This document shows, in pieces, positions 11,474 through 22,386 of a DNA stretch of 64,000 nt. The position numbers and the translations under genes are program-made. Source of the DNA: Malacoplasma penetrans HF-2 (GTDB lineage Bacteria; Bacillota_I; Bacilli_A; Mycoplasmatales; Mycoplasmoidaceae); assembly GCF_000011225.1 (NCBI RefSeq), contig NC_004432.1, forward strand, positions 372,001 through 436,000, written 5' to 3'. Within the stretch, counting starts at the first letter, position 1, and every line of letters begins with the position of its first letter. The notes under the pieces are model-generated. The model was not told where the DNA came from. It did no database searches and saw nothing but the letters and a program-made list of their open reading frames with translations.

Positions 11474-12013
11474 ATGAGTGATAGTGTATTTAATAAAGAT
11501 GAAAGAATAATGGACTTAGTGTCTAAACATTATAATGTTGAGTTATGTGCAGCAAATTTATATTTCCATTTAGCAACTGTTTCTAAAGCATTAGGATATG
11601 ATAATGTTGCGGCTTTTTTTGTAAAAATGGGATCTGATAAACAATCAGCTCACATGTCAAGATTAGTAAAATATATGATGAAAGTTGATAGCATTTTAAA
11701 AATTAATCAAATTTCAGTTCCAGAATTAGTAAGTTTTGAAACAATTCAAGAAGTTTTAGATGCAGCATTAAAAATGGAATCAAAAGTTAGAGAAAGTGTT
11801 AAGAATGTAACTGAAATTTCTTTACTTGCAAAAGATTTTGAAACTTTTGAAAGAATGCAATGATTTGTTAAAGACTCAATTGAAGATTTAGAAGAAATTA
11901 GTGATGTTTGAACATATGTTCATTCACCTAATGTTAATTTAATTAACATAGAAAATATTGTTGGTAAAAAACTTAAAAAATCTGAATATGATGATGACCA
12001 TGATGAAGATTAA
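11474..12013 (+). CDS. Ferritin-like protein
   Basis: 179 residues with the ferritin four-helix pattern along its length. Helix A has Glu23 in HYNVELCAANLYFHLA, aligned with the first iron ligand. Helix B keeps His60 (SAHMSRLVKYM), but the usual Glu-Glu pair before it is Lys56-Gln57. Helix C keeps a Glu (KMESKVRES) and helix D has MQWFVKDSIEDLEE. The protein therefore probably forms a ferritin shell, but the ferroxidase centre is altered. The C-terminal tail is acidic (DDDHDED). Strong SD AAGGAG before the ATG. A TGA codon encodes the Trp in helix D. Role inferred: iron storage or sequestration. Confidence 0.85.
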
Positions 12014-12057
12014 TTTCAAATTAATCTAATCATATTTGAATTTTTTATAAAACTATT

Positions 12058-12097
12058 AAACTCCCTTTTAGTGAAATACTCTAAAGAGGGGTTTTTT
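12058..12097 (+). terminator. Terminator of the ferritin-like gene
   Basis: Imperfect stem CTCCCTTTTAG with CTAAAGAGGGG, followed by TTTTTT. Confidence 0.8.
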
Positions 12098-12146
12098 ATA
12101 TATAATTAAATAAGCACATTTTATTAAAATGTGCTGGAAATTATTT

Positions 12147-12551
12147 GGGGATGTCACGGTTTCGACATGAATGGTTGATCTTCAAATGCAGCAGGGTAAG
12201 CCCTTTACAGCTGTCGAGGCTAATAAATGCTAAGAACAATAAAAACGAAGCTGTTGAAGTAGAATTAAACGACTTTGAAATCAACGCTTTAAGCCAAAAC
12301 GCTAATTTAGCTTTATACGCTTAATTACATTTGGTAATAAGTTCATATCTTTTTCTAGGTAGGTATGAATGTTTAATAACTAGATAGCTAATTTAATTCC
12401 TATAACAATTAGTGAAGTTCGTTAGGATTACTTTTATTTATGGGTTGTTCTTTGCCTCTATTTAAAAGGACATATTAAAGTTAGAACTAAGCTGTAGATT
12501 TTGTCGCATTGCTATTTGTGGAAACGGGTTCGACTCCCGTCATCTCCACCA
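12147..12551 (+). ncRNA. ssrA: tmRNA
   Basis: Transfer-messenger RNA that rescues stalled ribosomes with SmpB. The 5' end GGGGATG pairs with CATCTCC before an encoded CCA, forming the acceptor stem; the 3' part has the T-arm sequence GGTTCGACTCCCG. The tag frame appears to resume at GCU (in ATGCTAAGAAC) and runs to TAA with about 31 codons, starting AKNNKNEAVEVEL and ending NLALYA. The tag is long, Asn-rich and lacks the usual LAA end, as is typical of mollicutes. smpB is not in the window. Confidence 0.97.
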
Positions 12552-12590
12552 TATATTACAAAGAAGGTAAAGCTTTAATGTAATGCCAAC

Positions 12591-12632
12591 AAACAATATG
12601 TAATTACTAAAATAAATTACATATTGTTTTTT
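12591..12632 (+). terminator. Terminator of ssrA
   Basis: Stem AACAATATGTAATT with AATTACATATTGTT, followed by a T run. Confidence 0.88.
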
Positions 12633-12770
12633 ATTTTTAAATTCAATACATTTTTATTTATTTATGGATGAAATAATTTTAAGCAGCATTTCATTTATAA
12701 GTATTCAATCAATATCTTTTTTAACCCTAACAAATAACTATTTATTAAATAAAAATAAAATAATATATAA

Positions 12771-12792
12771 ATTATCACTAATTAGTGATAAT
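12771..12792 (+). promoter_or_regulatory. 22-bp perfect palindrome, probable MarR operator
   Basis: Half-sites ATTATCACTA and TAGTGATAAT flank a central AT, giving a perfect palindrome. It lies 32 bases before the flavin reductase ATG and overlaps the likely -10 (GATAAT). The MarR-family gene at 13467 is the obvious candidate regulator. Confidence 0.7.
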
Positions 12793-12824
12793 ATTATTTC
12801 ATTCTGTTTATAGAGGTATATAAA

Positions 12825-13379
12825 ATGAAAATATTATTTGTGATTGGAAGTTTAAGAAAAGAATCTTTCAACAAACAATTAGCAGCTAGTGCTGAAAAAC
12901 TTTTAGTGTCAAAAGGTGTGGAAGTTGAATACTTACAATATGGTGACTTACCTTTCGTTAACCAAGATATAGAATTCCCTGCACCTAATTCTGTGGTTGA
13001 TGTTAGAAATAAAATTAAATCTGCTGATGGTGTGTGATTATTTACACCTGAATACAATTTTTCAATTCCTCCTGTTGTGAAAAATTTATTTGATTGAATA
13101 TCTAGACCATTAACACCAATGCAAAGAGAAACAGCTATAAGTAATGGTGTAAAAATTACTTTAAGTGGAGCTGGTGGACAACCTGCAACTATCAATGCTA
13201 GAAATGCATTAGTTAATTTATTTGAATTCATTGGTATGAAAGTTTATAAAGATAATCAAACTGGAGTTGGTGTTCCTAACAACTCTTGAATGACTAATGT
13301 ATTAGAATTAAGCGCAAATGATTTGAAATCTTTAGAAGTTCAAGCAAATGGATTTGTAGATTTTTTAAAAAATAACTAA
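12825..13379 (+). CDS. NAD(P)H-dependent FMN reductase-like flavoprotein
   Basis: 184 residues, flavodoxin-like fold. The FMN phosphate-binding loop is GSLRKESFNKQLA (residues 7-19), followed by the family motif TPEYNFSIPPVVKNLFDWISRP and the Gly-rich LSGAGGQPATINARN segment. The family transfers hydride from NAD(P)H to FMN or to quinones, azo and nitro compounds. AGAGG precedes the ATG. The gene is preceded by a perfect 22-bp palindrome and followed by a MarR-type regulator, so it is probably an inducible detoxification or redox enzyme. The Trp in the catalytic motif is TGA-coded. Confidence 0.9.
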
Positions 13380-13387
13380 TATAGATT

Positions 13388-13420
13388 AATATCCTTCATT
13401 GGTTTGAAGGGTATTTTTTC
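13388..13420 (+). terminator. Terminator of the flavin reductase gene
   Basis: Stem ATATCCTTC with GAAGGGTAT, followed by TTTTTT. It lies in front of the MarR ATG, so the regulator is probably made by read-through or from its own promoter. Confidence 0.75.
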
Positions 13421-13466
13421 TTATAAAAACAATTTATTAATATCTGAAATAACCTATAATTTTTGT

Positions 13467-13913
13467 ATGAAAAATATTGAAGAACTTTTAAAAAAATATA
13501 GTCTTGAATTAAAAACTATGATTGTTTTTAGAAAAGCTGGTAAAGTGATTTCTAATAAGGAAGAAGAAGTTTTTAATAAATACAATGTTACTATAACTCA
13601 ATTTGGGGTATTGGATTTATTAAGAGCTAAAGGAAAATTGATGGTTCAAGATTTAATTGAAAAACTATTTACAACTTCTGGAAACATTACTTGTGTTTTA
13701 GCTAATATGGAAAAAAATGATTTAATCAAAAAAGAAGTAAACCCTGATGACAAAAGATCATTTTTAATTTCATTAACATCAAAAGGTAGAAAACTTATTG
13801 ATGAATTATTAGTTGAGCATGTTGAAAATGTTAATGATATTTTTTCTGTTTTAACAACAGAAGATAAAGAGAATTTAATCCAAATTTTTAAAAAATTCAA
13901 AAATTTAAAATAA
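13467..13913 (+). CDS. MarR-family transcriptional regulator
   Basis: 148 residues. The winged helix-turn-helix core runs from YNVTITQFGVLDLLRAKGK through LIEKLFTTSGNITCVLANME to the wing NPDDKRSFLISLTSKGRKL, a typical MarR signature (D-x-R in the wing). I chose ATG 13467 (MKNIEELL); an in-frame ATG at 13404 would lie within the terminator of the preceding gene and add 21 residues unlike the family. No cysteine pair for redox sensing is obvious. It probably controls the flavin reductase through the 12771 palindrome. Confidence 0.88.
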   Translation: MKNIEELLKKYSLELKTMIVFRKAGKVISNKEEEVFNKYNVTITQFGVLDLLRAKGKLMVQDLIEKLFTTSGNITCVLANMEKNDLIKKEVNPDDKRSFLISLTSKGRKLIDELLVEHVENVNDIFSVLTTEDKENLIQIFKKFKNLK

Positions 13914-13988
13914 TAAATCTTTTTAAATAAATGACTTTACACTTTACAAGTAAATTAACTTCAAAATTTATTATTCTTAATTTTTTAT

Positions 13989-14561
13989 TTAGTCTTTTTT
14001 CACTGAAGAAAAAACTAATTTATTTTTGATTTTTAAAAAATGAAAGTAACAAATTGATAGTCCTTGCATACAAATTTGATTGTCAATTAGATTTAAAAGT
14101 TCTTTTTCTGTTACTCATAAATTTTTACTAACCGATTCAAATATACTTCCATCATTTTCTGGTATAGATTCTTTTAAACCTGTTACATCACATAAATAGA
14201 AAAATATTTTTTCATTCATTTGAGTAGTGGCAATAGATGGATTAATTTCATAAACTAGATCTTTATTAATTTTGATCCCTGCTTCTTCTCAACATTCCCT
14301 AATTACAGTTTCAATAGGTATTTCATTTTCATCAATTGAACCAGTTATTGGGCATGGATATAATTGATCTCATCTTTCTTTTTCTTCAATTTCAGGAAGT
14401 GGTTGATATCTTATCAAAAACAAATATTCATTATTTTCTTTTTTATAACATAATAAAGCAACACTATTTATTGAAGCCCTTTGGCAATAATAAAAACCTT
14501 TTTCAGTTTTATACATTGATAAATATTTAGTTTTGATTATTAATTTATTATTTTTTGTCAT
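13989..14561 (-). CDS. Nudix hydrolase
   Basis: 190 residues. A complete Nudix box, G-x5-E-x7-RECWEEAGI, spans residues 74-96, so Mg-dependent hydrolysis of a nucleoside diphosphate derivative is expected. The N-terminal strand region (GFYYCQRASINSVALLCY) and length resemble ADP-ribose pyrophosphatase-type enzymes, but the substrate cannot be fixed from sequence. It is convergent with the MarR gene; a run without a clear terminator separates them. Four or more TGA codons encode Trp. Confidence 0.85.
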
Positions 14562-14783
14562 TTGAATTCTTATTAATAATTTTCTTTTATAGTTTCATAA
14601 TATTATTAATTTTTAAGTTTAAAAATAAAAAAGATAATAAATTGTTTTTTTGTAATAGTGTTTGAATTTCACCAAATGTGTTAAGCATTGCAATATTTAA
14701 TATCACTTAATTTAAAATGGTTTTACTAATTAGGTTAAAATTATTAAAGATTTATTAAACCTAAAATTGGAAATTTTATTAAT

Positions 14784-15416
14784 ATGGCAAAAAATAATAG
14801 TAAAAAAAGTAGAAGTCAAAGAAAAAATGATTCTAACAAAAATGTTCAAGCTAAAGTTGAAAAAAAGAACCAATTTGTTTTAACTGAAGAAGATATTGAA
14901 GTGGTTAAAACAAAAACACAAAATTTAATTTCTCAGTTAGAAAAAAGATCAAAAAATATCTTTTTATTTAAAAAGAAAAAACTAATTCAATCTCAAATAA
15001 AAGACTTACAAATGCTTTTAGAACAAGAACAATTTTATTTATTAGATTCTAAATTAAAAGCTATTGAAGAAATTGAACAAAAAGAAAAAGAAGAAATTGA
15101 AAAAACAAAAGCAAATGCAAAGGTTAAAGAACCTAAAAAAAGAAAAAGTTTTTCTGAAATTATAAATGCTATTAAAACATTTGATTCTTGACCGCTATAT
15201 TCTAGAACTAAAAAAATAATTGCAAATTATTCTGATTCTGAAAGAAATAAAAGATTAATTTTAATGTACTCATTAGTTTTTATTTTATTTGCAGTTGCTA
15301 TTATTGGTTTACTACTGTGTTTAAATGTAATTCCTTATGCAATTGGTGGAGACACAAATGGTATTGGTAAAGTTGTTTGTTTAGTTTTTCCAATTGTCTG
15401 CTTGTTTTTTGTTTAA
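14784..15416 (+). CDS. Coiled-coil membrane protein
   Basis: Not recognised. 210 residues. A Lys/Ser/Asn-rich basic N-terminus (1-30) leads into a long Glu/Lys heptad-like region (about 35-115), then two hydrophobic segments at about 158-180 (LILMYSLVFILFAVAIIGLLL) and 190-210 near the C-terminus. It is therefore a cytoplasmic coiled coil anchored by a C-terminal hairpin. hprK starts 20 bases after it, suggesting a shared transcript with hprK and lgt. The two membrane segments require reading a TGA at 15189 region as Trp. Confidence 0.7.
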
Positions 15417-15436
15417 GATTGGAAAGTTGGTAAAAA

Positions 15437-16342
15437 ATGAATTGAAAAGATGTACACAAAAATTTTAGTAATTACAAATTAGAAAGTGTTGGAAGAGAAA
15501 AAGAAATCATAAGTAATAGAGTTACAAGAACTGGATTAGAGTTTGCAGATTTCTTTGTACATAAAGATTTAAAAGCTGTTGTTCTTTGAGGTAATGATGA
15601 ATACCTTTATTTAAAACAATTTGATGAAAAGTTAGTTAAAGAAAAAATTGAAAAAATTTTTCAGTTAACCCCTCCTCTTGTAGTTTTATCTAGATCTTTT
15701 CCTGCAAAAGGAATCATTTTAGAACTTGCTAAAAAATATGATATTAGTATTTTATCTACTAAAGAATCTTCTGCTGATTTAACAAATTATATTAATACTT
15801 TTTTAACTGAAAAACTTTCTAAAAAAGAATACCTACATGGAAACTTAATTGAGTTATTTGGATTAGGTGTATTGTTAATGGGCAAATCAGGATTGGGAAA
15901 ATCTGAGACATCAATTGAATTAATTAAGCATGGACATATGTTTATAGCAGATGATGCAATTGTGTGTAGTAATGTTTTCAATAAAATAATTGGACGTGCT
16001 CCAAAAAGATTCTTTGGTTTTTTAGAAGTTAGGGGATTAGGGATAATTAATGCTTCTAGAGTTTTTGGGATTGAAAAAGTTAAAGAATCTACTCAAATTA
16101 ATGTGATTATTGAACTTGTAGAATTCGATCCAAAAGTTCACACTTTTGAAAGATTAGGAAAAGATTTACAGTATAAAGAGATTTTAGGTGTTAAAATACC
16201 TTATTATCTAATTCCTATCACACCTGGTAAAAAAACAAGTGACATGATTGAAGTTATAGTGGCACAACTAAAACTAATGTTGTCTGGATATAACTCATTT
16301 AAGGAAATGGAAGAAAAATCAATGGAAGATGACGATGAATAA
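15437..16342 (+). CDS. hprK: HPr kinase/phosphorylase
   Basis: 301 residues. It phosphorylates and dephosphorylates Ser46 of HPr and so links sugar uptake by the PTS to metabolic state. The P-loop GKSGLGKSE starts at residue 149, and the HPrK signature EVRGLGIINASRVFG follows near residue 195. The N-terminal half has the family's MurF-like domain (PPLVVLSRSFPAKG). Start ATG 15437 gives the normal length; GGAAAG precedes it. The tail is acidic (EDDDE). It overlaps lgt by 8 bases, the hprK-lgt order found in many Firmicutes and mollicutes. Confidence 0.96.
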
Positions 16343-17399
16343 CTTTACTACAACTATGCAAGATATTAGTACAGCTTTTACAATAGGCTCTTTAGAAATA
16401 AAATGATATGGGATTTTTATCACTGTTGGTTTTGTTTTAGCTATTATATTAGCTTGTGTTAAATTAGAAAAATGATACAAAATTTCATGTAACCCTTTTT
16501 ATTGATTTGTGTTTATTGGAATTCCTGTTTCTCTATTGGGTGCTAGAATTTGAAGTTTCATTATTGGGGATGCATCTAAATCATTAGCCACTCAAAACTT
16601 CTTTGCAGCTTTTTTTAATTTTAGAGAAGGTGGGCTTGCAATTGAAGGTGGAGTATTATTAACAGTGATTGCAGCTTTAATTTATTTCCCATTAGTATTA
16701 AAAAAACCTCAATATAATGTCAAAACTAAAATTGGTAATGAGTATTATGTAAAACAAGTTTCAATGTGAGTTTATGCAGATGCTATTGTTCCTTGTATTT
16801 TAGTGGGACAAATAATTGGAAGATGAGGAAATTTCTTTAATCAAGAAGTTTATGGACCAATTGCAACAGAAGCAGAATTAGCATGATTGAAAACATTGAT
16901 GCCTGGTGTTTATAACAATATGTTTATAACTACAACTGGAAACCTTCACCACCCATTCTTCTTATATGAATCATTTATCAATTTCTGATTCTTCTTAGCA
17001 ATTTACATTGGTGGAGAATTCATTAAAAAAAGAAAAGCTGGTGATTTAGCAATAGCATACTTTATTTGTTATGGGTTATTACGTTCTTGTATGGAACCAT
17101 TTAGATATTCAGATTATCAATTTGCAACTTCTATTGTTATGTCTGTATTATTTGCTTTATTTGGGATTATATTACTTGTATGTAATCACTTAGTATTTTC
17201 AAAACATAGAGATTTTAAATTTTGAGAATTTATAATTTATAAAACTAAAAAATTCTTCAAACAAGATATTAAAGAATTTTTAGATTCAAAAAGAAATGCA
17301 GATAATTTAAAGGTTCAAAAACAAATTAATAAAAACATAACTAAGGAACCAAACTTTTATAGAAAACCATCTGAAATTTTTTATTACAATGGTTACTAA
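16335..17399 (+). CDS. lgt: Prolipoprotein diacylglyceryl transferase
   Basis: 354 residues, polytopic membrane enzyme that adds diacylglycerol to the lipobox Cys of prolipoproteins. Visible signatures are REGGLAIEGGV (the H-G-G region, with Glu where many have His) and GRWGNFFNQEVYG, the Lgt signature. About seven membrane helices are present. The C-terminal 70 residues are a basic extension beyond the usual end. It overlaps hprK by 8 bases, indicating translational coupling. Many TGA-coded Trp residues. Few proteins in this window show a lipobox, so its substrates are elsewhere. Confidence 0.94.
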
Positions 17400-17410
17400 A
17401 AATTAGAATT

Positions 17411-17450
17411 AAAAATTCCATTATAGTATTTACTACAATGGAATTTTTTT
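17411..17450. terminator. Bidirectional terminator between lgt and the potassium regulator
   Basis: Stem AATTCCATTATAGTA with TACTACAATGGAATT, T-rich on both outer sides when read on either strand. Confidence 0.85.
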
Positions 17451-17455
17451 TCATT

Positions 17456-18160
17456 TTATAAACCACCAAAGAAATCAATGATTTGTTTAGACAGATCTTT
17501 TTTATAAACAATACTTAAGATATCATTTACTTTTATTACATCATTTCCAGATGGTACAAAAAATACACCATCTCTTTTGATACCAAAGATATTACATTCA
17601 ATTTTTGATCTTATGTTTAAATCAGCTAATGTTTTATTTTCAAAATTAAAATTAGGTTTAATTTTTACATGGATAATATTGTAATCATCATCTACATTTT
17701 TAATTTCAATATTACTTGTAAATAAAGATTTATAAGCTAGTTTTGACCCTATTTCTTCTTCAGGAATTACCACATCATCTACTCCTAAAGTTTTAAGTAG
17801 TTTAGAGTGGATTTCATTTTTTGCTTTTGCAAAATATTTTTTATCAGGATATTTAACACAATTTGCGGCAATCATTAATGATTCTTCAAGGTCAGACATT
17901 GCTATAACTACAATTTTTATTTCATTAACATCAAATGCATTTAATGAGTCAAAATCACTGATGGTTAAAGACATTACATTAGTGAATTGATTTTGAGTTT
18001 CTGTTAGCATTTCTTGATTTTTATCAACTATATAAATTTTTGACTCTTTAACACCCTCTTTTAATAGTCTTTGGGCAAAGCCTTTTCCAAATTTACCATA
18101 ACCTATAATTAAGTATTTATTTGAGCTACTTGGTTTTCAATTTTTCTTGTTTAGTTTCAT
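17456..18160 (-). CDS. ktrA: TrkA/KtrA-type potassium uptake regulatory subunit
   Basis: 234 residues. The RCK-N (TrkA-N) Rossmann domain begins with YLIIGYGKFGKGFAQRL, followed by IYIVDKN and MSDLEESLMIAANCV; the TrkA-C domain occupies about residues 160-234. It is the cytoplasmic ring-forming regulator of a KtrB/TrkH channel, gated by nucleotides or c-di-AMP in relatives. The membrane subunit gene is not adjacent. Start ATG 18160 is needed for the Gly-rich loop. Convergent with lgt. Confidence 0.9.
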
Positions 18161-18364
18161 AAGTTTTCAAATTATTTAATTTATATAAATCTTAAATATT
18201 GAAATATTTTACTACTTTATTTAAAGTATTTTTTCTATTTCTTTTATTTAATTACTATTTGTTAGTTTCCCTTATTGGTTATAGGTTGAATAAAAAAATG
18301 GTTTATAAAATAAAAAACTTGTTAATATTTATTAGTTAGAAACAATAATAAAGGAGAAAAAATA

Positions 18365-20245
18365 ATGGATGGAAGAAATCAAGAACTTAACATCAATTCT
18401 AAAAATGATGTTAAAGTTAAAAAAGATTTTTCAATATTCAATAAGAAATTTTTTTGTTTCTCATTCAAGTTAATGGCTTCAAAAATTTCTGTTTATATTG
18501 GCATATTTGTTTACTTGTTTATAATTGCATGTTATTCAATTATTGTTCCTAGAGTTGCTGATAAAGCACCTATTAGTTTATATAACTTATCAACATCTAC
18601 TATGTTTCTAATGTTCTCAGTAGCAGTTGTAACTTGTTATATAGCAATAGAAATATTTAGGACCGGAATTGATGATGGTACAGAATTATTAACTGTAAGT
18701 AAACCAATTTCAAGAAAAGAAATTGTATTTGTTAAATTAACTATATTTTTAATTTATGTTTTAATCATTTCTGTTTTAGGAATGGGAATTTCAGCTTTTA
18801 CATATTTAGATGATTTATCTACTAATAGTGATAGCACTACTATAATGTTAGGAACATTTACAGGAACTGTTGTTAATGGAATTATCTTTGGTTCAATTGT
18901 TACTATTATTTCAATTTATTTAAAGAAGATAACTTCAATGTTAATCTCAGTTGGATTAGCTTTTATTTTAATGATGGCTACAATGCTTACTGCTTTTGTA
19001 ATGCCTACACCTGTTAACAATTTATCTGACAATAGTAAAGCACTTCAGACTGTTAATGCAGTTAGTGTTTCATCTGATGGAAGCACTGTTTCAATTCAGC
19101 AAGGGTTAGTAGGAATAGATAATAGTTCTTCAACTAATTCTAGTACTACTTCAACTAACCCTTTTGTTGAACCTTCAAGTCTATGAAGACAAGCAGTAAG
19201 AAACTCTGGATATAACAACAGTATTAAATTTGATTTTGGTTATCAATTATCAAATTTATTTATCTTAAACAAAATTCCAGCAGATACTGCTACATTACTT
19301 TCAACAATGTCATTTTTAAATCAAGGAGCAGATTTAAACTTTTCATCATTTAACACTAGTGTTAGTTCAAGTAACCCTGGGATGTCACATATTACTGTGA
19401 GACCAACTGTTAGTTGACCTAATGCTGGTACAGCTTACCCCTACCAATACTTGTATTTAAATACAACAACAGCTTCTTCAATTACAAGTAATACTATGCT
19501 TCACAAATATAGAATTAAAAAAAGTTATTCATACAATGAGTTTGCTCAAATGAATAAAACTATTTATGACTATAATGCTGCAAACAGTTCTACTAATGAA
19601 ACAACTGATAGCACTACTAGTGTTAAGTATTGAGAAGATGCTTGAAACAAATATAAAGAAACTAATGGTACTTCTGGAAATAGCAACACAACTTTAGAAA
19701 GTTTTGTAACTAAGTTCTTTAAAGAAAGAACTTCTTCTACAACTACTTCAACAAATGGTCAAACTGCTCTAAGTTTATTTAATAGAACTGAAGCTCAAGA
19801 GTTATTAAAAGAATTTAATACTATTCAATATTCAGCTTATTTAAACTTACTTAGAAAAGGTGTATCTGTTAGTGTTAATGCAGCTACTACAACACCTTCT
19901 ACACTAACTGAGTGATTTACAGCAATTGCTAAAGGTGTTAGTGAAGAAGAAAAAGTTGAATTAGGATTATTAGGAATTAATCTATTTGATCAAGATGATG
20001 TTTTATCAAACACAATTGATTTTAAATATCAAATTTCAAACGGAACAACTAGTCCTACAAACACTATGTCTTTAAGTATTGCTAATCCATTTAACTTAAT
20101 GCTTAGAGATTGAATGAATACAGCAAGAGTTACTACAGTAGTTTCTGTAATGAAAAATGAAATAGTTATTCCTGTTTGAGTTTCAATTGCAGTTATCTTA
20201 TTTATTGTTTCTATGGTTCTATATTACAAAAGGGATTTTGCATAA
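18365..20245 (+). CDS. ABC transporter permease with large extracellular domain
   Basis: 626 residues. After a 35-residue cytoplasmic N-terminus come about six membrane helices (residues 37-220, for example SVYIGIFVYLFIIACYSIIV), then a Ser/Thr/Asn-rich domain of about 370 residues, and a final helix (IPVWVSIAVILFIVSMVLYY) near the C-terminus. The first part resembles ABC-2-type permeases (EIFRTGIDDGTELLTVSKPISRKEI, the usual cytoplasmic loop). AAAGGAG lies before the ATG. The ATPase gene starts 2 bases after the stop. Substrate unknown; export of protein or lipid is plausible. Confidence 0.8.
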
Positions 20246-20247
20246 TT

Positions 20248-22284
20248 ATGAGTAAAAAAGTAAATAAAGATAAAGTAAATGATCTTGTTGTAAAAAATGA
20301 AAGTAATTATCAAATTCCAAAAAGAATTTTATTACAACAAGAAAAGCAAAGAAAAGCATATGAAGAATGATTAAATTCATTTGATAAAAAACCAATTGAA
20401 GCGATCCCAGAAGAAAAAGAAAAAAAGAATAAAAAGAAAAATAAAAAGGTAAAAAAAGAGAAAAAACCTTCTCCAGTTTTAAAACCTAAAAAAACTAAAG
20501 AAGATAAAAAACCTTTACCTATCTTTAAACCTAAAAAAACTAAGGAAGATAAGTTAAAAGATAACTTTATGTACATTCCTTATGACAAGGTATTAAAAGG
20601 TGAAACAAAATGTGATTCTGAGGATAATGAAAAATATTTGTTTGAACCATTTAAAGGTCCTTCATTATTTAAAGAAGAAGTAAAGAAACCTGAAAAACCA
20701 ACTAAACCTGCCAAAGTTTCTAAACCTGTTGAACCAGTTAAAGAAAAACCAGTAAAAGCTAAGGCTGCTGATAAAAAACCAGAAGTTAAAGAAGTTAAAC
20801 CAGCTAAACCTAAGAAACTAAAAGAAACTAAAGAAAAGAAATTAAAAAGTAAATTCCTATACATTCCTTATATTAAGTTGGTTAAAGGTGAAGAAGTTAA
20901 GCAATTTAGTGATGATAACAAATTCTTATATGAACCATTTAAGGGTCCTTCTTTATATGATGAGTCAGCTAATAAAGTTGAACCATTACCAAAAGAAATA
21001 TTCTTAGATGATTCATTCAAAGATGATGAAGTTCCATTATCAGAAGAAAAACCTACAAAGGATAAAAAATATAAATTAGAAGAAACTAAAGAAGACTATC
21101 CTAAAAGCAAATATCTTTATATTCCTTATGACAGATTATTAAAAGGTAAAAAGATTAGAGAGATCAAAGGAATTAAAAAATTCCTATATGACCCTTTTGA
21201 TGATAGTTATGATGATTTATATTGAGAAAACGATAAGGATGATTTCTTTGAGGATGATGATACAGATATTTTTGAAGACAAAAAATCTGACAAACCCGTT
21301 TCTGATTATAGACCAACACCAAATGTAATTAATTCTTACGATCCTGCAGATATTGATGTTTTATTAGATGTATGTAATTTAACAAAACAATACAATAGAA
21401 AAGCAAAACCTGCAATTGACCAAATTTCATTCCAAGTAAGAAGAGGTGAATTCCATGCATTTGTTGGTGCAAATGGGGCTGGTAAAACAACAACTATTAA
21501 ATCAATTGTTGGAGCTTATGCATCATTTGATGGAAAAATAAAAATTGGTGGTGTTAACAACAAAAGTAAATATTCAAAAATTAAATTAGGTTATATTCCA
21601 GAGCTTGCTAGATTCCCATCAAGAATTAGTGCTTACAACTATTTAGTAGATATGGCTATGTTAAATAGGTTAACAAAAGAAGAAGCTGTTAAATTTGTAG
21701 ATGATATATTAAAAACTTTTAATATGGAAAATTTAAAGAAGGTTTCTCCAAATAAATTCTCAAGTGGGCAAAAGAAAAAAATTCTTTTAGCACAAGCTTT
21801 GTCTAACAATCCTGACTTGTTAATTATGGATGAACCAACTGCTAACCTAGATCCAAAATCTAGAATTGAATTTTTTGATATATTAAAAAAACTTCAACTA
21901 CAAGGTAAATCAATTTTTATCTCTTCTCATATTCTTTCAGAACTTGATATCTATGCAGATGCAATAACTATTTTAGATGGTGGAAAAATTGCTTTTAGTG
22001 GGAAAAGAGAATTAGCACTAGAAGACAAAAAAGATACTTACAGAATTGTCTTAAAAGAAGAAGGTGATTTTGGGAAAGCAAATCTGTCTAATTTAAATAT
22101 TGTTCAAGATTTAGAAAACAAGAAAGAATACTTAGTTTCTAGTTCTAATCAAGAATTGTTAAATAATTTTATTTTTAACTTATTTAAAGAAAAGAAATTA
22201 GTAAAAAGTGAAGAATATAAATTAAGCATTGAAGAAATGTATAAAAAGTATGTAATTAAAGGTTCAGTTCATACTTCAAATTAA
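20248..22284 (+). CDS. ABC transporter ATP-binding protein with repeat-bearing N-terminal extension
   Basis: 678 residues. The ATPase domain starts only at about residue 371: Walker A GANGAGKTTT, ABC signature SSGQKKK, Walker B LLIMDEPTANLD and switch His in ISSHILSEL, all intact. The 370-residue extension is Lys/Glu/Pro-rich and contains three copies of a module beginning LYIPYxxLLKG and ending LYEPFKGPSL, at residues 107, 203 and 289. ATPases of this class are usually about 240-300 residues, so the extension is unusual; it is predicted cytoplasmic and disordered between modules. Partner permease is the gene just upstream. Confidence 0.88.
20560..21213 (+). repeat. Three YIPY/EPFKG protein repeats encoded in the ABC ATPase gene
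   Basis: Copies start near 20566, 20854 and 21112. Each encodes [F/M]LYIPYDxLLKGE, about 10 charged residues, then KFLYEPFKGPSL; the third ends LYDPFDDSYDD. Spacing between copies is 96 and 86 codons, filled by Lys/Pro/Glu-rich sequence. Shorter KPKKTKEDK doublets lie just upstream (20485-20550). Confidence 0.8.
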
Positions 22285-22309
22285 TAAGCATGCAAATGCT
22301 TATTTTTTT
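22283..22309 (+). terminator. Terminator of the exporter operon
   Basis: Stem AATAAGCAT with ATGCTTATT around loop GCAA, then a T run; the stem overlaps the stop codon. Confidence 0.85.
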
Positions 22310-22386
22310 ATTCTTCTGATAATAAAAAAATTAAAAATTATAGTTCTATGTTTAAATTAATTTAAGTGAATTAGGAATAAAATAAA

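Noticed and set aside
20310-20864. Minus-strand frames rich in Phe and Ser
   Set aside because: They are complements of the Lys/Glu/Pro-rich extension of the ABC ATPase.
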